From NCBI GenBank assembly GCA_003116975.1, contig BGKB01000173.1, positions 1 through 64,000 on the forward strand: a DNA stretch of 64,000 nucleotides. Direction: 5' to 3'. Position 1 is the stretch's first letter. Each line of letters starts with the position of its first letter. The position numbers and the translations under genes are program-made. Positions 10,320 through 21,400 of the stretch are shown in pieces. A model generated the notes under the pieces. The model ran no database searches. It was not told where the DNA came from and was given only the letters and a program-made list of their open reading frames with translations. The DNA comes from Aurantiochytrium sp. KH105 (lineage: Eukaryota > Sar > Bigyra > Thraustochytrida > Thraustochytriidae).

Positions 10320-12416
10320 TCAGGCCACGCGTGCAAGGTAGGTCATGATCGCAGTGCCGGCAAGGAAAAAGGAAAACTTGAGAATGCGGTACTCTTCGTC
10401 CTCAAACTCTTCCGCGAGAACCTCCACAAGCGCAATGTAAATGAAACTGCCCGAGGCAACGCCAAGCATGACGATTTCGGCGCCACCGCTTAAGATGTCC
10501 ATACTCTCCGCAAGGATACCGATAAGGATCCCCAAGGGCGCAGCAAAGTTATAGGCCAAAAGCTCGGCCTTGACTGTCCGAGTGACCGGGTGCTGCGCCG
10601 CGGAGACGCCAAGAGCCAGCGATTCAAAGACCTTGTGGATGAGCACCGCGATGAAGGCATTCTGCTGCGAACGAAGCTCGCTCATTGAAATCGAACCGAT
10701 CGTTAGCCCAACGATGAGCGAGTGCACCGAGAGCACCACAAACATGAGAAACGTCGCAAAAAACATGTGGCTGTGCTTTTCAGGGTGCTCGTGGTACACT
10801 GTGGCGGCATCGCCGTCGTCCTCCGCGGCCTCGACCAGCTGCTTATTGCCCATTTTCTGAGAAATACCAGTAGTGTCCTCGAGAGCTCCGCTCGCGCCGG
10901 TTTCTCCGCTCAATGCGGTCTTGTGGTGATGGTGGTGTCCACATTCTGCGACATGAGAGTCGCCCAAAGATTGGGTCGTTGACCCCGCGGAAGATCGCTG
11001 ACGTTGGAGCCTGACGCCCAGAGATTTGCTTGCGCGAGCATCCTCAAAGGTACCCTCATCATACGTGGCTTCCTCCGGGGCGTAAATCAGCGGTGCAAAT
11101 CGGAGCATCTGGCCGGGCATGCTTCCCATCGCCTTATACATGTCCAATCGTCCCTGGAGGCGGAGGCTCGAAAACCCAGGAACAACACATTTACTGCGAC
11201 AGGATTCCTGCGAACCAACGCTGTCGTTGCCTCGTGGCATGTATACCATTGCCATGGCATCTTGAAGACGAGGGTCACGGCCCCCATAATGTCCAAAACT
11301 ACGACTGCGCTCTACAATCGATGGAGGTATGGGCGGCGCAATGCCGTACCCGTGTGCGTGGCCGAGGCCGTGACTGCCAAAGGTTGGTTTCTTCTCGGCG
11401 ACCGGCGCTTTGGGGCCTCCTTGCGGCTGCGGCTGCGGCTGCGGCGGTGGCGCCCCAAAAGTTTCCAGTGTTTTTTTATTGTCGCGGAAATTAGTTTTCA
11501 CTTTTGGAGCCGCCGAGGCCGAGCTTTTGTTCGCTTTGCTTGTGGGTTTGTGCCTGTGGGTGGGTGGGCGCGGCTTCGTCTTCTTGCTTTTCGGTGGCAC
11601 AGGTACGTTGGTCCTCTGCATCCATGGATACTGCAGGTCTTCGTCTCCGGTGTCGCCAAGAATGCGACAGTCTTCTTCGTCATCTCCCTCGCTGGCCTCG
11701 CTAGCTTCCTCGACGCCCGCGTCGTCCTGTGCTGTGGGCGAAGGGCTTGGACTTTCTTCCACGCTTGTGGCGCTGTCGCCTTCCGTTACGCTTGTAAGAG
11801 GCGTGCGCTCATCGGGAATGACTGGGGGCTCGGGGGACTCAACATCGTGATGATTGCAAATGCTGCCGACCGTCGCGTCTCGGTAGGTGAACTCGTCAGA
11901 GTCGTGAGCTTCCTTTTTGCCGCTCACGAGTCCAAGGTGATGCAGAAAGATGTAGTGACTTCCACAGCACGTCCCGCTGTGCACGAGCCACACAAAGAGA
12001 CCGCTCTTCTCCAAGAAAAAGGGGACAAGAATTCCCAGCAAACAGTACACGATGGGTACATAGATGGCGTTTTCAATTGACGTCGTGTTGAGAAGGTCTG
12101 CATGCGAAACGCGCAGCGACTCCTTGATCGCGTCACCTAATATGTGTGCCATTCCCGTTGCAAGCATGATGCCGCCAGCAAAGGCGTTGCCCAGAGACAG
12201 ACCGACACTCACGAGCTCGCCTAGACGTTGTCTTTTCCCCGGCGTCTGCGCTGGATTCGCGGCGTCCGTGATCTCTGTGTCGTTGTGGCCCGCCTTGCCG
12301 TTGCCTGGTTTCGTATCGAACACCTTGATGAACAGGTGCGGAGCGAGTGTGCCGCTAGTCGAGGCGCAGAGGAGCGCCGTCGCCTGCAGGCACTTCCACA
12401 GCGCCGCCTCGGGCAT
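10320..12416 (-). CDS. ZIP-family (SLC39) metal-ion transporter
   Basis: 698 residues. ZIP proteins move Zn2+, Fe2+ or Mn2+ into the cytosol. TM segments appear near the N-terminus (VSVGLSLGNAFAGGIMLATG, then YVPIVYCLLGILVPFFLEKSG). A block of five or so follows at the C-terminus. It contains the TM4 signature HSLIVGLTIGS and the TM5 signature IHKVFESLALG, whose His and Glu line the metal site. Between these halves is an unusually long hydrophilic loop of about 350 residues with acidic stretches, Pro/Gln runs, HGLGHAHGYG and a HHHHHK cluster, plausible cytosolic metal sensors. Most ZIPs are 300-450 residues, so the extra length is this loop. ATG at 12416; the first TM follows within 12 residues. 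Substrate cannot be assigned from sequence alone. Confidence 0.92.
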   Translation of the reverse strand: MPEAALWKCLQATALLCASTSGTLAPHLFIKVFDTKPGNGKAGHNDTEITDAANPAQTPGKRQRLGELVSVGLSLGNAFAGGIMLATGMAHILGDAIKESLRVSHADLLNTTSIENAIYVPIVYCLLGILVPFFLEKSGLFVWLVHSGTCCGSHYIFLHHLGLVSGKKEAHDSDEFTYRDATVGSICNHHDVESPEPPVIPDERTPLTSVTEGDSATSVEESPSPSPTAQDDAGVEEASEASEGDDEEDCRILGDTGDEDLQYPWMQRTNVPVPPKSKKTKPRPPTHRHKPTSKANKSSASAAPKVKTNFRDNKKTLETFGAPPPQPQPQPQGGPKAPVAEKKPTFGSHGLGHAHGYGIAPPIPPSIVERSRSFGHYGGRDPRLQDAMAMVYMPRGNDSVGSQESCRSKCVVPGFSSLRLQGRLDMYKAMGSMPGQMLRFAPLIYAPEEATYDEGTFEDARASKSLGVRLQRQRSSAGSTTQSLGDSHVAECGHHHHHKTALSGETGASGALEDTTGISQKMGNKQLVEAAEDDGDAATVYHEHPEKHSHMFFATFLMFVVLSVHSLIVGLTIGSISMSELRSQQNAFIAVLIHKVFESLALGVSAAQHPVTRTVKAELLAYNFAAPLGILIGILAESMDILSGGAEIVMLGVASGSFIYIALVEVLAEEFEDEEYRILKFSFFLAGTAIMTYLARVA

Positions 12417-12658
12417 CGTATCGCACTACGCCCTGCGCCTTGCGCGCGCGGACGCCGCTCTCCTCTGCCAAACGTTGAGGGCTTGACAGCCTCTGTTCCC
12501 CCCCTCGTTTGCGTCCTCAGACTGTAGCCAAGCACCACCTTCGCGTCTTATCAATGTTTAGGCTAACTAGGCCCTAAGGCCATTGCAAGTGTTCGGCCAC
12601 TCACTCGCTCGCAGTCAGGCTGTCAGTGAGTTTTGCGAGGTTGCTTCGCCATTTGGGC

Positions 12659-13133
12659 CTAGTTGTCTTCTTGGTCGTCGACCTCGTCGACCTTGTCGTC
12701 GTCGTCGTCGGCAAAGAGGTCAAAGCTCGGTGTAAGCTTGCTGGTGGATGTCTGTGGTCTCTGCGGCGCCAAGGCTTGCTGCCGCGGCACGTCGCAAAAA
12801 GGTCGAGCCTGAGCCTCCGCCAGTGAGCCAGTTTCCGAAACGGCTTCGTGCCTTTGTCGTGGCGGGCGACGCACAAAAGCTTCACGCGCAGCCCGCGCGG
12901 GTCGCTTCTTGAAGATAGTTTTCCGCTCTCCACGTCGGCGAAAACCTGTCGCGGCGGGTCTTGGTGCAGCTCGGCAGTCGGCACCGCTTTCTGACCGCAT
13001 CGACGCGCGACGCCTTCGCGGCGGCTCTCGAGGCGACGACGTGTTATGAGCTTGGCCTGATGGCGGAGCATCAGCATCCTTTTTGCCTGCGGAAAGTGTG
13101 TGCCATTCATCCTTGTTAGATCTTGCTCTTTGC

Positions 13134-13206
<73 letters not shown>

Positions 13207-14441
13207 GAATTCGGTTTTGTGGTTCCTTTTGTTGAGAAACCTGATGATCATCTTGGTTGTGTTCTTGAATGCGCTGCTGTTGCAATTCCTCTTCTTCTTG
13301 TTGTTGTAACAGTAATTGTTGTTGTTGCTGCGATTTTTGGTCTCGTTGATGTTGCTTCTCCCTCGCAAGTCTGACACGTTCAGCCTTTTTGGCCGCGGAC
13401 AAAGTGCGTTGCTGGGCTTCCAAAGCGTTAAGATGACGCTTGTGTCGTACAATCACTTCAAGGGCCGTCTCAAGCCGCGCGCGACGCTTGTAAAACGCCT
13501 GAACGCGCAGAACTTCTTGCCATCGCACCTTGCGCGCCGTCAATTCTGTTTGAAGCGTTTGGCCACGATTGCGGACCTCGGCAAGCCGATCGCGTAGGTC
13601 TTGCGCGCTTGTCCCACCAGATCGATTGCGCTCCCGCGCACGAGCATTTTTGGCAGCTTGAGCTGCACGCTCTTGGGCGTCCTCTGCGGCAGCGCGAAGA
13701 GGTTCGCGTTGCTGTTCAAGCTCAGAGCGTCGTTCCAATAGCGCCGCGCGACGTTTCGAGTTTGATGCTCGCGATTCATCGACTTCCTTGAGCGCGTTTT
13801 GCATCCACGCCACGTCTGCATTGCGAGCTCGTAAAGTGTCCCGCCACGCGGTCAAAGTGCGACTCTCCTCTTCAATTACTCGAATGAGTATGCGCAGTCT
13901 CGCCCGTCGCTGTGTGAGTGCCTCTCGCTGTTGCGCTACTTGACTCGAGCACAGGTCCAACAATGCAGGTTGCGCAGCACGCCTTGACACGACATTGTCT
14001 AGCGAGTGCTCAAGTTCACCGCACTCCACGCTCAAGGCTTCCATGCGTTTGGTCAGATCATCGCATGCAGCTTCGTATCGCTGCAGAGCATGCCGCGTCT
14101 TGTCTGTTTGTGTTTGGCGATCGTCAATGCGCATTTTCTGTGCCAGCATCATATGCTGCGGGGGTCGAGTGTAACTCGCTCAGAAAGTAAGTCTTTGATC
14201 TACCCTTGTGTGTGTTTCATGAAGATTGTCATCGACTCCAAGCTCTCGGTGGAGCCCAACCTACCTCGGCTTGTTCAAATCGTCCGCCATAGCCCGGTGC
14301 GTCTGTGGGTTGCAACACCAATTTAGTGCTGCCAGATTGCCGCGTCTCGCGACAATCAAGATCCTCTTGGTAGAGACGAATGTTTTCGCTGTCGAGGCCA
14401 ACGTCTTGGCCCAGAGCGTACACGTCGCGAGAGCGCCACAT
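12659..14441 (-). CDS. Coiled-coil protein with polyQ tract (spliced)
   Basis: Two exons are supported: 14441-14265 and 14155-12659, with an intron at 14264-14156 (donor GTAGGT, acceptor CCCCCGCAG, phase 0). Together they encode about 557 residues. Exon 1 starts MWRSRDVYALGQDVGLDSEN. Exon 2 is almost entirely alpha-helical heptad-like sequence (Arg/Glu/Gln/Ala/Leu) for about 280 residues. A run of 24 CAA codons (13206-13135) follows, and the C-terminus is basic then acidic (ends FADDDDDKVDEVDDQEDN). I do not recognise the family; a cytoskeletal or centrosomal scaffold would fit the build. The true 5' end may lie further upstream. The minus frame at about 14705-14576 encodes two similar helical repeats, and a weak donor there (AAG|GTTCGC) would join in phase to TTGCAG just before the 14441 ATG. 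Confidence 0.65.
13135..13206. repeat. (GTT)24 triplet repeat
   Basis: Twenty-four uninterrupted GTT units. Read on the minus strand this is (CAA)n, polyglutamine in the frame of the coiled-coil gene. The other minus frames would give poly-Asn or poly-Thr. Confidence 0.95.
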
Positions 14442-14574
14442 TTCTCTCCCTCTGCAAGATCACAAGTCAATATAATGCTGCGTTGCACAGTGCAACACAA
14501 GCACGCCGGAGCAGAATGGAGGCCGATTCGGGACGCCGCGCTGCGGTCTGCGCCGCTCTTCCCTTGCGTATGCG

Positions 14575-14705
14575 AACCTTGAGCACAGGGCCACACAGTC
14601 TCTCTCGACGTCTTGCAAAAGCAGTTCTGTCGATTCAAATACCTGGAGCACAGATCCACAGAGTTTTTCTAGACGTCTTCGCAAAAGCGGTTCGGCGGAT
14701 TTGAA
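14575..14705 (-). repeat. 66-bp imperfect tandem duplication, probably coding
   Basis: Two units (about 14575-14640 and 14641-14705) align with roughly three-quarters identity by eye. In one minus frame they encode RFKSAEPLLRRRLEKLCGSV and FESTELLLQDVERDCVALC, two amphipathic helical segments with matching Leu and Cys positions. Conservation of the helical pattern suggests coding selection on this frame. Confidence 0.55.
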
Positions 14706-15774
14706 TCGCGTTCTGCATCTTTGGCCAATTTGGCATGTTTCAAAATTCAAAAAGACGAGAGCAGACGCCAAGGCAATCTTGGGTCTCACCGCCAGCCCAG
14801 ACCATCGGACTCGCGGCGTTGCGCGCATCGCTCTCGCCACAAGTTTGCCAAGGGAAAAACATGAGGTTCGCAACATGGGACACCATGACCGCGCCATACT
14901 GGTTGAAAGACTCTCGGCCACGTTCCCAAGAGCACACTCGACCCATTTAGCTGTCAAGAGGGTTCCGCGACTTTCACGACCAAGATGCAGTAGCTGCGCT
15001 GCGATAGATAGATAGATCGGTGTGCACGCTTTGTCGGCAGCGGCTGGCGGGTGCATTCCGCTGCGGGCAACCAGGCCCTCTTCTTCAGCTAGCAGTCGCT
15101 GTAGACTTCCGTGGCTGCAGCTGCTTTTTCTGGCAGGCTGGCTACGCAGACCGCAGCGCTGGCGACGCGACCGGCCTTCCTTGCGCCTTTTCTCTGGCCT
15201 TACATTGTCGCGTCGTCGCGCGGGGGCTGCCCTGCCAGGGAGTGACTGGCCGCTTGCAAAGGAATCCATCTTCGGCCCGCGGCATGATGCTCTCTCTCGC
15301 TTTGGCTGAGTGTCCAAGTGCGCGGCGCAAGTAGACTATCCATCCATTTTACAGTTAGACAGGCGAGGAACAACTGTGGCTGACTCTGAAATGGATCATG
15401 GCGATCTTGGATCCTGACTAGCCATGGTAGGCGAGGCCGAGGCCTGTGTCAGTCAGTCCCGCAGCCTGTCTCTGTGCGAGGGAGAGGCAAATCAACAAAT
15501 CAAATCGACAAATCAATTCAAATCAATTCAAATCAACAAATCGACAACGCCTCCGCCGCGCCGGAACCCGCGCCAGGCTCAAGCACACAAGAAGCTCCAG
15601 CACTAGCAACGCGCTCGCTCGCTCGCGTTCTTCCTCTCTCTCTCCCTCTCCCTCCCTCTCTCGCGCGCGCGCGTCCTCGGAGGCAGACGCCCAGCCCCGA
15701 GGAGACCCGACAGTCAGGAGCAGCAGCGCGAGAGTCGCAGGCGCGCGGCGACGCGGGGCGCGCGCGCGAAAGCC

Positions 15775-15802
15775 TCCCTCCCTCCCTCCCTCCCTCCCTC
15801 CC
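15775..15802. repeat. (CCCT)n tract
   Basis: Seven consecutive CCCT units in the 5' flank of the TH1-AGC kinase gene; the complementary strand is (AGGG)n and could form a G-quadruplex. Confidence 0.8.
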
Positions 15803-16306
15803 TCGCGCACACGCAGGCTCGCTCGGCTCGCTCGCTCGCTCGCTCGCACGCGCGCCGGTCTTTCGGTCTCCCGCCTCGCGCTGACTGACAGTGAGGCTGG
15901 CTGACTCGGCGCCAGTGCCAGTGAAGCCAAGCCGCAGCGCGGACAGGCGAGCAAGCACGCAAAAGCAACAAGCAGGCAAGCAAGCGGGAAAAGAGGCACG
16001 CAAGCTCGCAAGCACGCAAGCAAGCGAGCGAGCAAAGCAAGCAAGCAAGCAAGCCAGCCAGCGAGCAAAGCCAGCAAGCCAGCGAGCAGGCAGCGAGGCG
16101 TGCGGGCGGCGCAGGCAGCGCGCGCGGGAGGCAGCAGCAGGACAAGCAGCAGCCGGCAGCAGCAGGCAGCAGCGCCCGGGCCAGGTAGGAACTAGCCGGG
16201 CGCGCGTCCGTTGAAGGAGCGAAAGAGAGAGAGACAGACTTTCTTTTCATCGCATACAGACAACGGGCGGGCGCAAAGCAGAGGCGTGCACCCGGACGGT
16301 GCAGAC

Positions 16307-18001
16307 ATGTTTTCCACAGAGACCAAGGGCAGCGCCGGCACCACGCCTCCCCTGGCGGCCGTGATGAACCAGCGCAAGAGCCATGACTACCTCGCCGTGA
16401 GCCAGAACACAAACGTGCGCAAGCTCCTCGACAAGTCCGCCAAGTCCACGGGGACCGAGGAACAGGTGTTCTTCTCGGACTTCCTCGTCAAGATCAATCC
16501 CCGCGACAAGCCGCAGGAACGCGTGCTCCTCATCACGGACCGCGCCATCTACAACCTACTGCCCACAGACTACAGCAAGTGCAAGCGCAGGATCCCGCTC
16601 GAGGCCGTCGACTTTCTCACTGTCAGCCAGGCCTCAGATGAGTTCGTCCTCCACGTTCCCTCCGAATATGATTACCGCATGATGAGTCTGCGCAAGGCGG
16701 AGGTCGTCGGCGTGCTGCAAAAAGTCTTCAAGGCCTGCACCGGTGAAGAACTCATTGTAGAGTACTCCCCAGCTATGCTTCTCAAGTCCGTCTGCGTCAC
16801 ACGCTCGCAGGCGAAAAAGGGCAAGCGCCAGGGCAGACGGTCCTCCACCATGTCCAACTCGAGCGGTGGCACGAGCAGTCTGCACCGCGGAAGCAACGGA
16901 ACCTCGACTTCTATCCCTTCGCACGCCCGCGCAGACTCCACCGCGCACATCAGCAAGAAGCGCAACGTGTCGGGCTGGGGCAAGGAGACCTCGGACGTGG
17001 GCCCCGACGATTTTCAGCTCCTCAAAGTCGTCGGACGCGGTAGCTTTGGCAAGGTCATGATGGTGCGTAAAAAGGGCGACACGGATAAAAACCGCGTCTT
17101 TGCCATGAAAGTTTTGCGCAAGGAAGCCATCATCAAGCGCAACCAGGTCGAGCACACCAAGGCCGAGCGCGAAATCCTCGAGGAGATCAAGCACCCCTTC
17201 TTGATGGGACTCCACTTTGCTTTCCAGACCGAGAGCAAGCTGTACCTTGTCATGGACTACCTTACGGGCGGGGAGCTCTTCTTTCACCTCAAGAACGAAC
17301 GCCGCTTTCGCGAAAGCCGCGCGCGCTTCTACACAGCAGAAATTGCCCTGGGGCTCGGTCACCTTCACTCCAAAAGCATCATTTATCGTGACCTCAAACC
17401 CGAGAACATTCTCCTTGATTCCGAAGGCCACATCAAGCTCACCGATTTCGGTCTCTCCAAGCGCTACACGGAGGGATCCCAGGCCCAGACGTTTTGCGGC
17501 ACGCCCGAGTACCTCGCGCCCGAGGTCATTACGGGTGTTGGCCACGGCAAGGAAGTGGACTGGTGGAGTCTCGGCATTCTCCTCTTTGAAATGCTCGTTG
17601 GACTTCCGCCCTTTTACTCCGAGAACGTCAGCCTCATGTACAATCTCATTCAGGTTGGTGATCTTCGCATCCCATCCTTTGTCTCCCGCCCGGCTGCGCA
17701 CCTCATCTCCGGCCTTTTGCAGCGCGATCCCGCTGACCGCCTTGGCGCTGGTCCAGAGGATGTCGAAAATATCAAGGCGACCGAATTCTTCCAGACGATC
17801 GACTGGGAAGCGCTGTACAACCGCAACATTGAACCAGAGTTCATCCCGCGCACAAAGGGCGCCACGGATACCTCCAACTTTGATGCCGAGTTCACCAACG
17901 AGCCCGTGGTGGACTCTGTTGTGCCTCCAAGTGCTCTCAGCGCCAACGCTGCAGAGTTCAAGGGCTTTACCTATCAGGATGGCAGCGCTATCAACCAGTA
18001 A
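16307..18001 (+). CDS. AGC-family Ser/Thr kinase with N-terminal myosin-TH1 domain
   Basis: 564 residues from the ATG at 16307. An in-frame ATG at 16211 lies in repetitive leader sequence. Residues about 54-168 match the myosin tail homology 1 (TH1) domain: SDFLVKINPRDKPQERVLLI, then TDRAIYNL. TH1 domains bind acidic phospholipids. A Ser/Arg linker leads to a complete kinase domain (about 236-494): Gly-loop GRGSFGKV 243-250, catalytic Lys268, YRDLKPEN with Asp362, DFG 380-382, and AGC activation loop TFCGTPEYLAPE with Thr395. The AGC C-terminal tail carries a hydrophobic motif FKGFTY (551-556, Thr555). By homology it should be activated by PDK1 on Thr395 and by a TORC2-like kinase on Thr555. 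TH1 takes the place of the PH domain of AKT. The neighbouring genes are unrelated. Confidence 0.93.
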   Translation: MFSTETKGSAGTTPPLAAVMNQRKSHDYLAVSQNTNVRKLLDKSAKSTGTEEQVFFSDFLVKINPRDKPQERVLLITDRAIYNLLPTDYSKCKRRIPLEAVDFLTVSQASDEFVLHVPSEYDYRMMSLRKAEVVGVLQKVFKACTGEELIVEYSPAMLLKSVCVTRSQAKKGKRQGRRSSTMSNSSGGTSSLHRGSNGTSTSIPSHARADSTAHISKKRNVSGWGKETSDVGPDDFQLLKVVGRGSFGKVMMVRKKGDTDKNRVFAMKVLRKEAIIKRNQVEHTKAEREILEEIKHPFLMGLHFAFQTESKLYLVMDYLTGGELFFHLKNERRFRESRARFYTAEIALGLGHLHSKSIIYRDLKPENILLDSEGHIKLTDFGLSKRYTEGSQAQTFCGTPEYLAPEVITGVGHGKEVDWWSLGILLFEMLVGLPPFYSENVSLMYNLIQVGDLRIPSFVSRPAAHLISGLLQRDPADRLGAGPEDVENIKATEFFQTIDWEALYNRNIEPEFIPRTKGATDTSNFDAEFTNEPVVDSVVPPSALSANAAEFKGFTYQDGSAINQ

Positions 18002-18420
18002 GTAATAAAAGTATTCCGCTCTTGTTTGCCCAAGTCTGGATGAAAAACCAAAAGAGGATATCAAAAGTAGAATCTGCAGCCTAGAATGAAACGTCTTTCT
18101 TTGGCAACCTCGTAGGAGACGCTAATGAGGAGGTGCAGGAAGCAAACGAAAACACATCATCGATTTTCCATCTAATCAAGTACCGTTACCTTCTTTCCGC
18201 CAAAGAGCAAAACGATTTCGAATGATTGATGATTATGTATACCTATGCAAATCGTAGGCGTCGAACAGACATGGACTTCAGTCACCACGAGACACCCGCA
18301 GCGCGCCAAGTCTAACATTGACTTGACCGATTTATAAATCTTAGAACTTTTTTTTTTGTTTTGAGAACGCTCGTTCGTGCATCCATGACCTTGAGAGTAA
18401 TCATTGTCTTTCCTCCTGTG
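18002..18420. other. Convergent 3' intergenic region
   Basis: About 420 bases between the kinase and dynactin genes, tail to tail. AATAAA follows the kinase stop at once (18004-18009). No coding signal is seen. Confidence 0.5.
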
Positions 18421-21400
18421 TCATGCGGCCGTAGGCACACGCCCAAATAGTCGATCAAGTTCTGCTCGAGAGAGCAGAACTTTGACGGGCGGTTGCGCAG
18501 AGCGATCATCTCCAGCAGATCCAATGTTTAGCCGACCGACCTGGCGAGGACGACTGCCAACACGTGCATCCGCGCCCTTGGCTACAGCGACAGAACGCGT
18601 CACTTGCAATGATGCGAGACGCTGAGCAATCGCTCGTGCACGAGCTTGTCCGTCGCGAACCTGCTGCTGCAAGGAAACCTCTGGAGTCTTGCTCAAGTCG
18701 GGAATTTGCGCGCTAGCCTGCGCCAGCAACGCAGTTCGCTCCAAGAGGGAAGCCCGCACACGATCCAACGTATCCTCGCCAGTCCGCAAGCTTCCATGGC
18801 TCTCCTTGGTGCCAACATTGTGCTGCCGACGCGGCACCTTGCCACCACCATATGAAAGTCGCGGGGCAAAGTGCAGTGGTGCCAACTTCCCGAGCTGAGT
18901 GTCCAAAGCGCGCCCTCGCCAAAAGGTCACATCATCCTGAAGCGCCCGTACTAGTGCGCTATCCACGAGCTGTCCAGCCGAAGCGGTCTCTGATGTGCCA
19001 GGAAAGGTGGCGTGATCGACAGGCATTGTTGCTTTCGTCACTGTTGTCGCCAGGTCGGTGCTCTTCGCTGCCACCGTCTCTTTCGGGGGTTCAATGCGAT
19101 CATCAGACTTCCCGCTGCGCGGAGAGGCAGGTCGCGCTGCCTGTTCGCGAGCCAGGTTGAGCGCCTGTTCAACTTCGAGTTCCTTTGTACGGAGCTGGGC
19201 CTCGAGATTGGCGCGCTCCTTTTGCAGAGCATCCTGGTCTTTGAGTGCTGCACGAGCTACACCAAGTTTTTCCTCGAGTTCGTCGCGCACCGCCTGCAGA
19301 GCCTGGACTTCGCTGCCCTTGCTATGCACCTCGAGCACCCTGCGCTTCAGCGCGCTCTTTACGTTGTCGAGCTCGGCTCGCGTCGACGCGGCTTGGTCCA
19401 GCACAGTCTCTACAGAGTTGGCATGCTCCTGCCAAAGCGCTGGCGGCGCCGCCACGTCCACAGCGCCAATCGTTTGAGTCATGCGCTGCACCTTGACACA
19501 AAAGCTGGACACAAGCTGCAAGTTCTCGGGATTCTCGACAATGATGGCAGGCGAGGCCGCCGTTGCATCATCCTTCGCTGTGGCCACAAATGCCTGAAAC
19601 GCCGCAAGGTCAGCGACTTCCAGCTGCTCGTGCGCGAAAATTGTCGAAAACTCCAAGGCAGAAGCGCAAGTCATGAGATCCAGACAAAGTGACTCCAGCG
19701 CAGCCGCATTCGCCTCGTCCTGACCGCCCTCTTCTTCAGGCGTGCTTTCGCTACCAGTCAACAAGGCAAGCTGCAGAGACCGCACGCTTGCATATGGACT
19801 GAGCGATTTAGCCGAGACCCCAGCCTCCTCTGGCGCTGCAGATACGAGTTTCTCAGATACCGTTGCATACGTGGAGCAAGCACTCTGGAGCAAACGCTCG
19901 ACAACAGCAATTTGGCTGGCATCTTCATCTGCAGCAAATTGCGCAACCCCCAGCTCGCCGCGCTTCACCACAGCCAGAAGTTGGCCGACTCCTTGCGACA
20001 TTTGCAGCAACGTCGACACAAGAGCTTGTGCAACACTCTCGAGAGCGGCAAACGGCAACGATGGCGCCCTCGAGGTCGTCCACAAGTGCGTTGCGCACGA
20101 ATGCACGTCGAGAAGGGTCGCGATGAGGTTGCGCGCGGGCAGAGGCGCAGCCTCAATGTCCCATACGACGACGCGCTTGGCAGTCCCGGAGCGCATGATG
20201 AGCGACACGAGCATTCCACTGGCGTCGACGACTTGCATCGCCAGCGAAAGAGCTTCCAGCACCTTGGCGCCCTCGCCCATAATGCTTGGCGGTACAGCCG
20301 CGCGCATGCACGCGATGCCAAAGGCTGCGCGTCTTGCGCCGGCCAGGCCTTCGTGCGTCTCGATGGTTCGCGACAGCTTGTGCTCCGTTTCAGACAAGAG
20401 GGCGAGGTTGGCTGCACGCGCAGCTTCCTTGGCATGCTTCACTTCTGCTTGGAGACTCTCGATGACTGCAAGTTCGTCGCGCAAACCACCCTCGCGCTTC
20501 TGACCCTGCAAAACAACCTCGCGGAGTTTCTCAAGAGCTTCATCCTTGGCGGCCAAGTCGCGTCGCAGCGATTCGGCCTCGAGCTGCGCATTCACCATTT
20601 CGGTGCGGTTTGTCTCCATATCTCGCTCAAGCTGCTGTTGCATGTCCGTATGTTGCTGCTCAAGCTCCTCAGACAAGAGTCGCAACTCCTCGAGCTCTTC
20701 ATTGGCCTCCTTGAGAGCTGCGTTCTCGTCTGCGAGCTCGAGGTTCTTCTCCGACAGTGACTCGACCATGTCTTCGTATGCCTGTGCCGTGTCGAGCATG
20801 CTCTTCAGCTCTTCTACTTCATTCTCGAGCCTGTCCTTGGCTTTGCGCGCCTCTTCCAGCTGCGATGCGCTTTGGGCGAGCGTGTCCCGCTCCTTTGTCA
20901 ATGCGCGAATTTCTCGTGCGGCCTCGGTCTTTTCCGTGGTACTCGCCGTGTGCAGGCGTTTGAGAGCCTCACGAAACTTGGTGTTTTCTGCCGTCACGTG
21001 AGCAAGCTTGGCAGCAATCTCTTCGGCACCTTGTGGTACCGATGCCGCAGCGGCCTGTGCGCTGGCTGCGGCAACAGCCGCCTCGCGTTCTTCCGCGACG
21101 CGCATGCGTTCCTCTTCGACGTCGAGTTTGAGCTGTTCAAGCTCGATCTCCATTTCCGTGGCCTTTTCCTCGGCGATGTCCTTGTCCACCTCGAGCTGCT
21201 CCTTATCGAGCGAGAGGGTCTCGACGAGCGCATTGAGCTCTTCGATTTCCTTGGCCTGTTTTTCAAGCTGCCGCTCCTGTTTGGCCGAAGACGCCTTTGT
21301 CTTGGCCTCGACATCCATCTCTGTTCGCTCAAGCTGACTCGTAAGCGTGCGGACTCTGCCTTCAAGGTCTGCGCGCAAGGACTTCTCTGCGTCGAGCAGG

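Larger units (their letters stand above)
14442..16306. other. Divergent intergenic region with possible upstream exons
   Basis: About 1.86 kb between the coiled-coil gene (minus) and the TH1-AGC kinase (plus). A 285-codon open minus frame spans 15317-14460. Only its 3' third (about 14705-14570) looks protein-like. A minus frame at 14946-14740 is also suggestive but unplaced. Nearer the kinase are an AATCAA/AATTCAA-rich stretch (15490-15545) and (CCCT)n at 15775-15802. Next come (GCTC)n, and then AAGC-type repeats to 16100, probably kinase 5' UTR. Confidence 0.45.

Noticed and set aside
12601..13452. Minus-strand frame with a poly-Asn run
   Set aside because: It overlaps the coiled-coil gene in another frame; the Asn run is just the (GTT)n repeat read out of phase.
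14460..15317. 285-codon minus-strand frame as a complete gene
   Set aside because: Its first two-thirds are Arg/Ser/Gly-biased with no conserved pattern. Only the last third looks coding, and it fits better as an exon of the neighbouring gene.
16634..18064. 476-codon frame antisense to the TH1-AGC kinase
   Set aside because: It mirrors the kinase's codon bias; the sense strand has complete kinase motifs.
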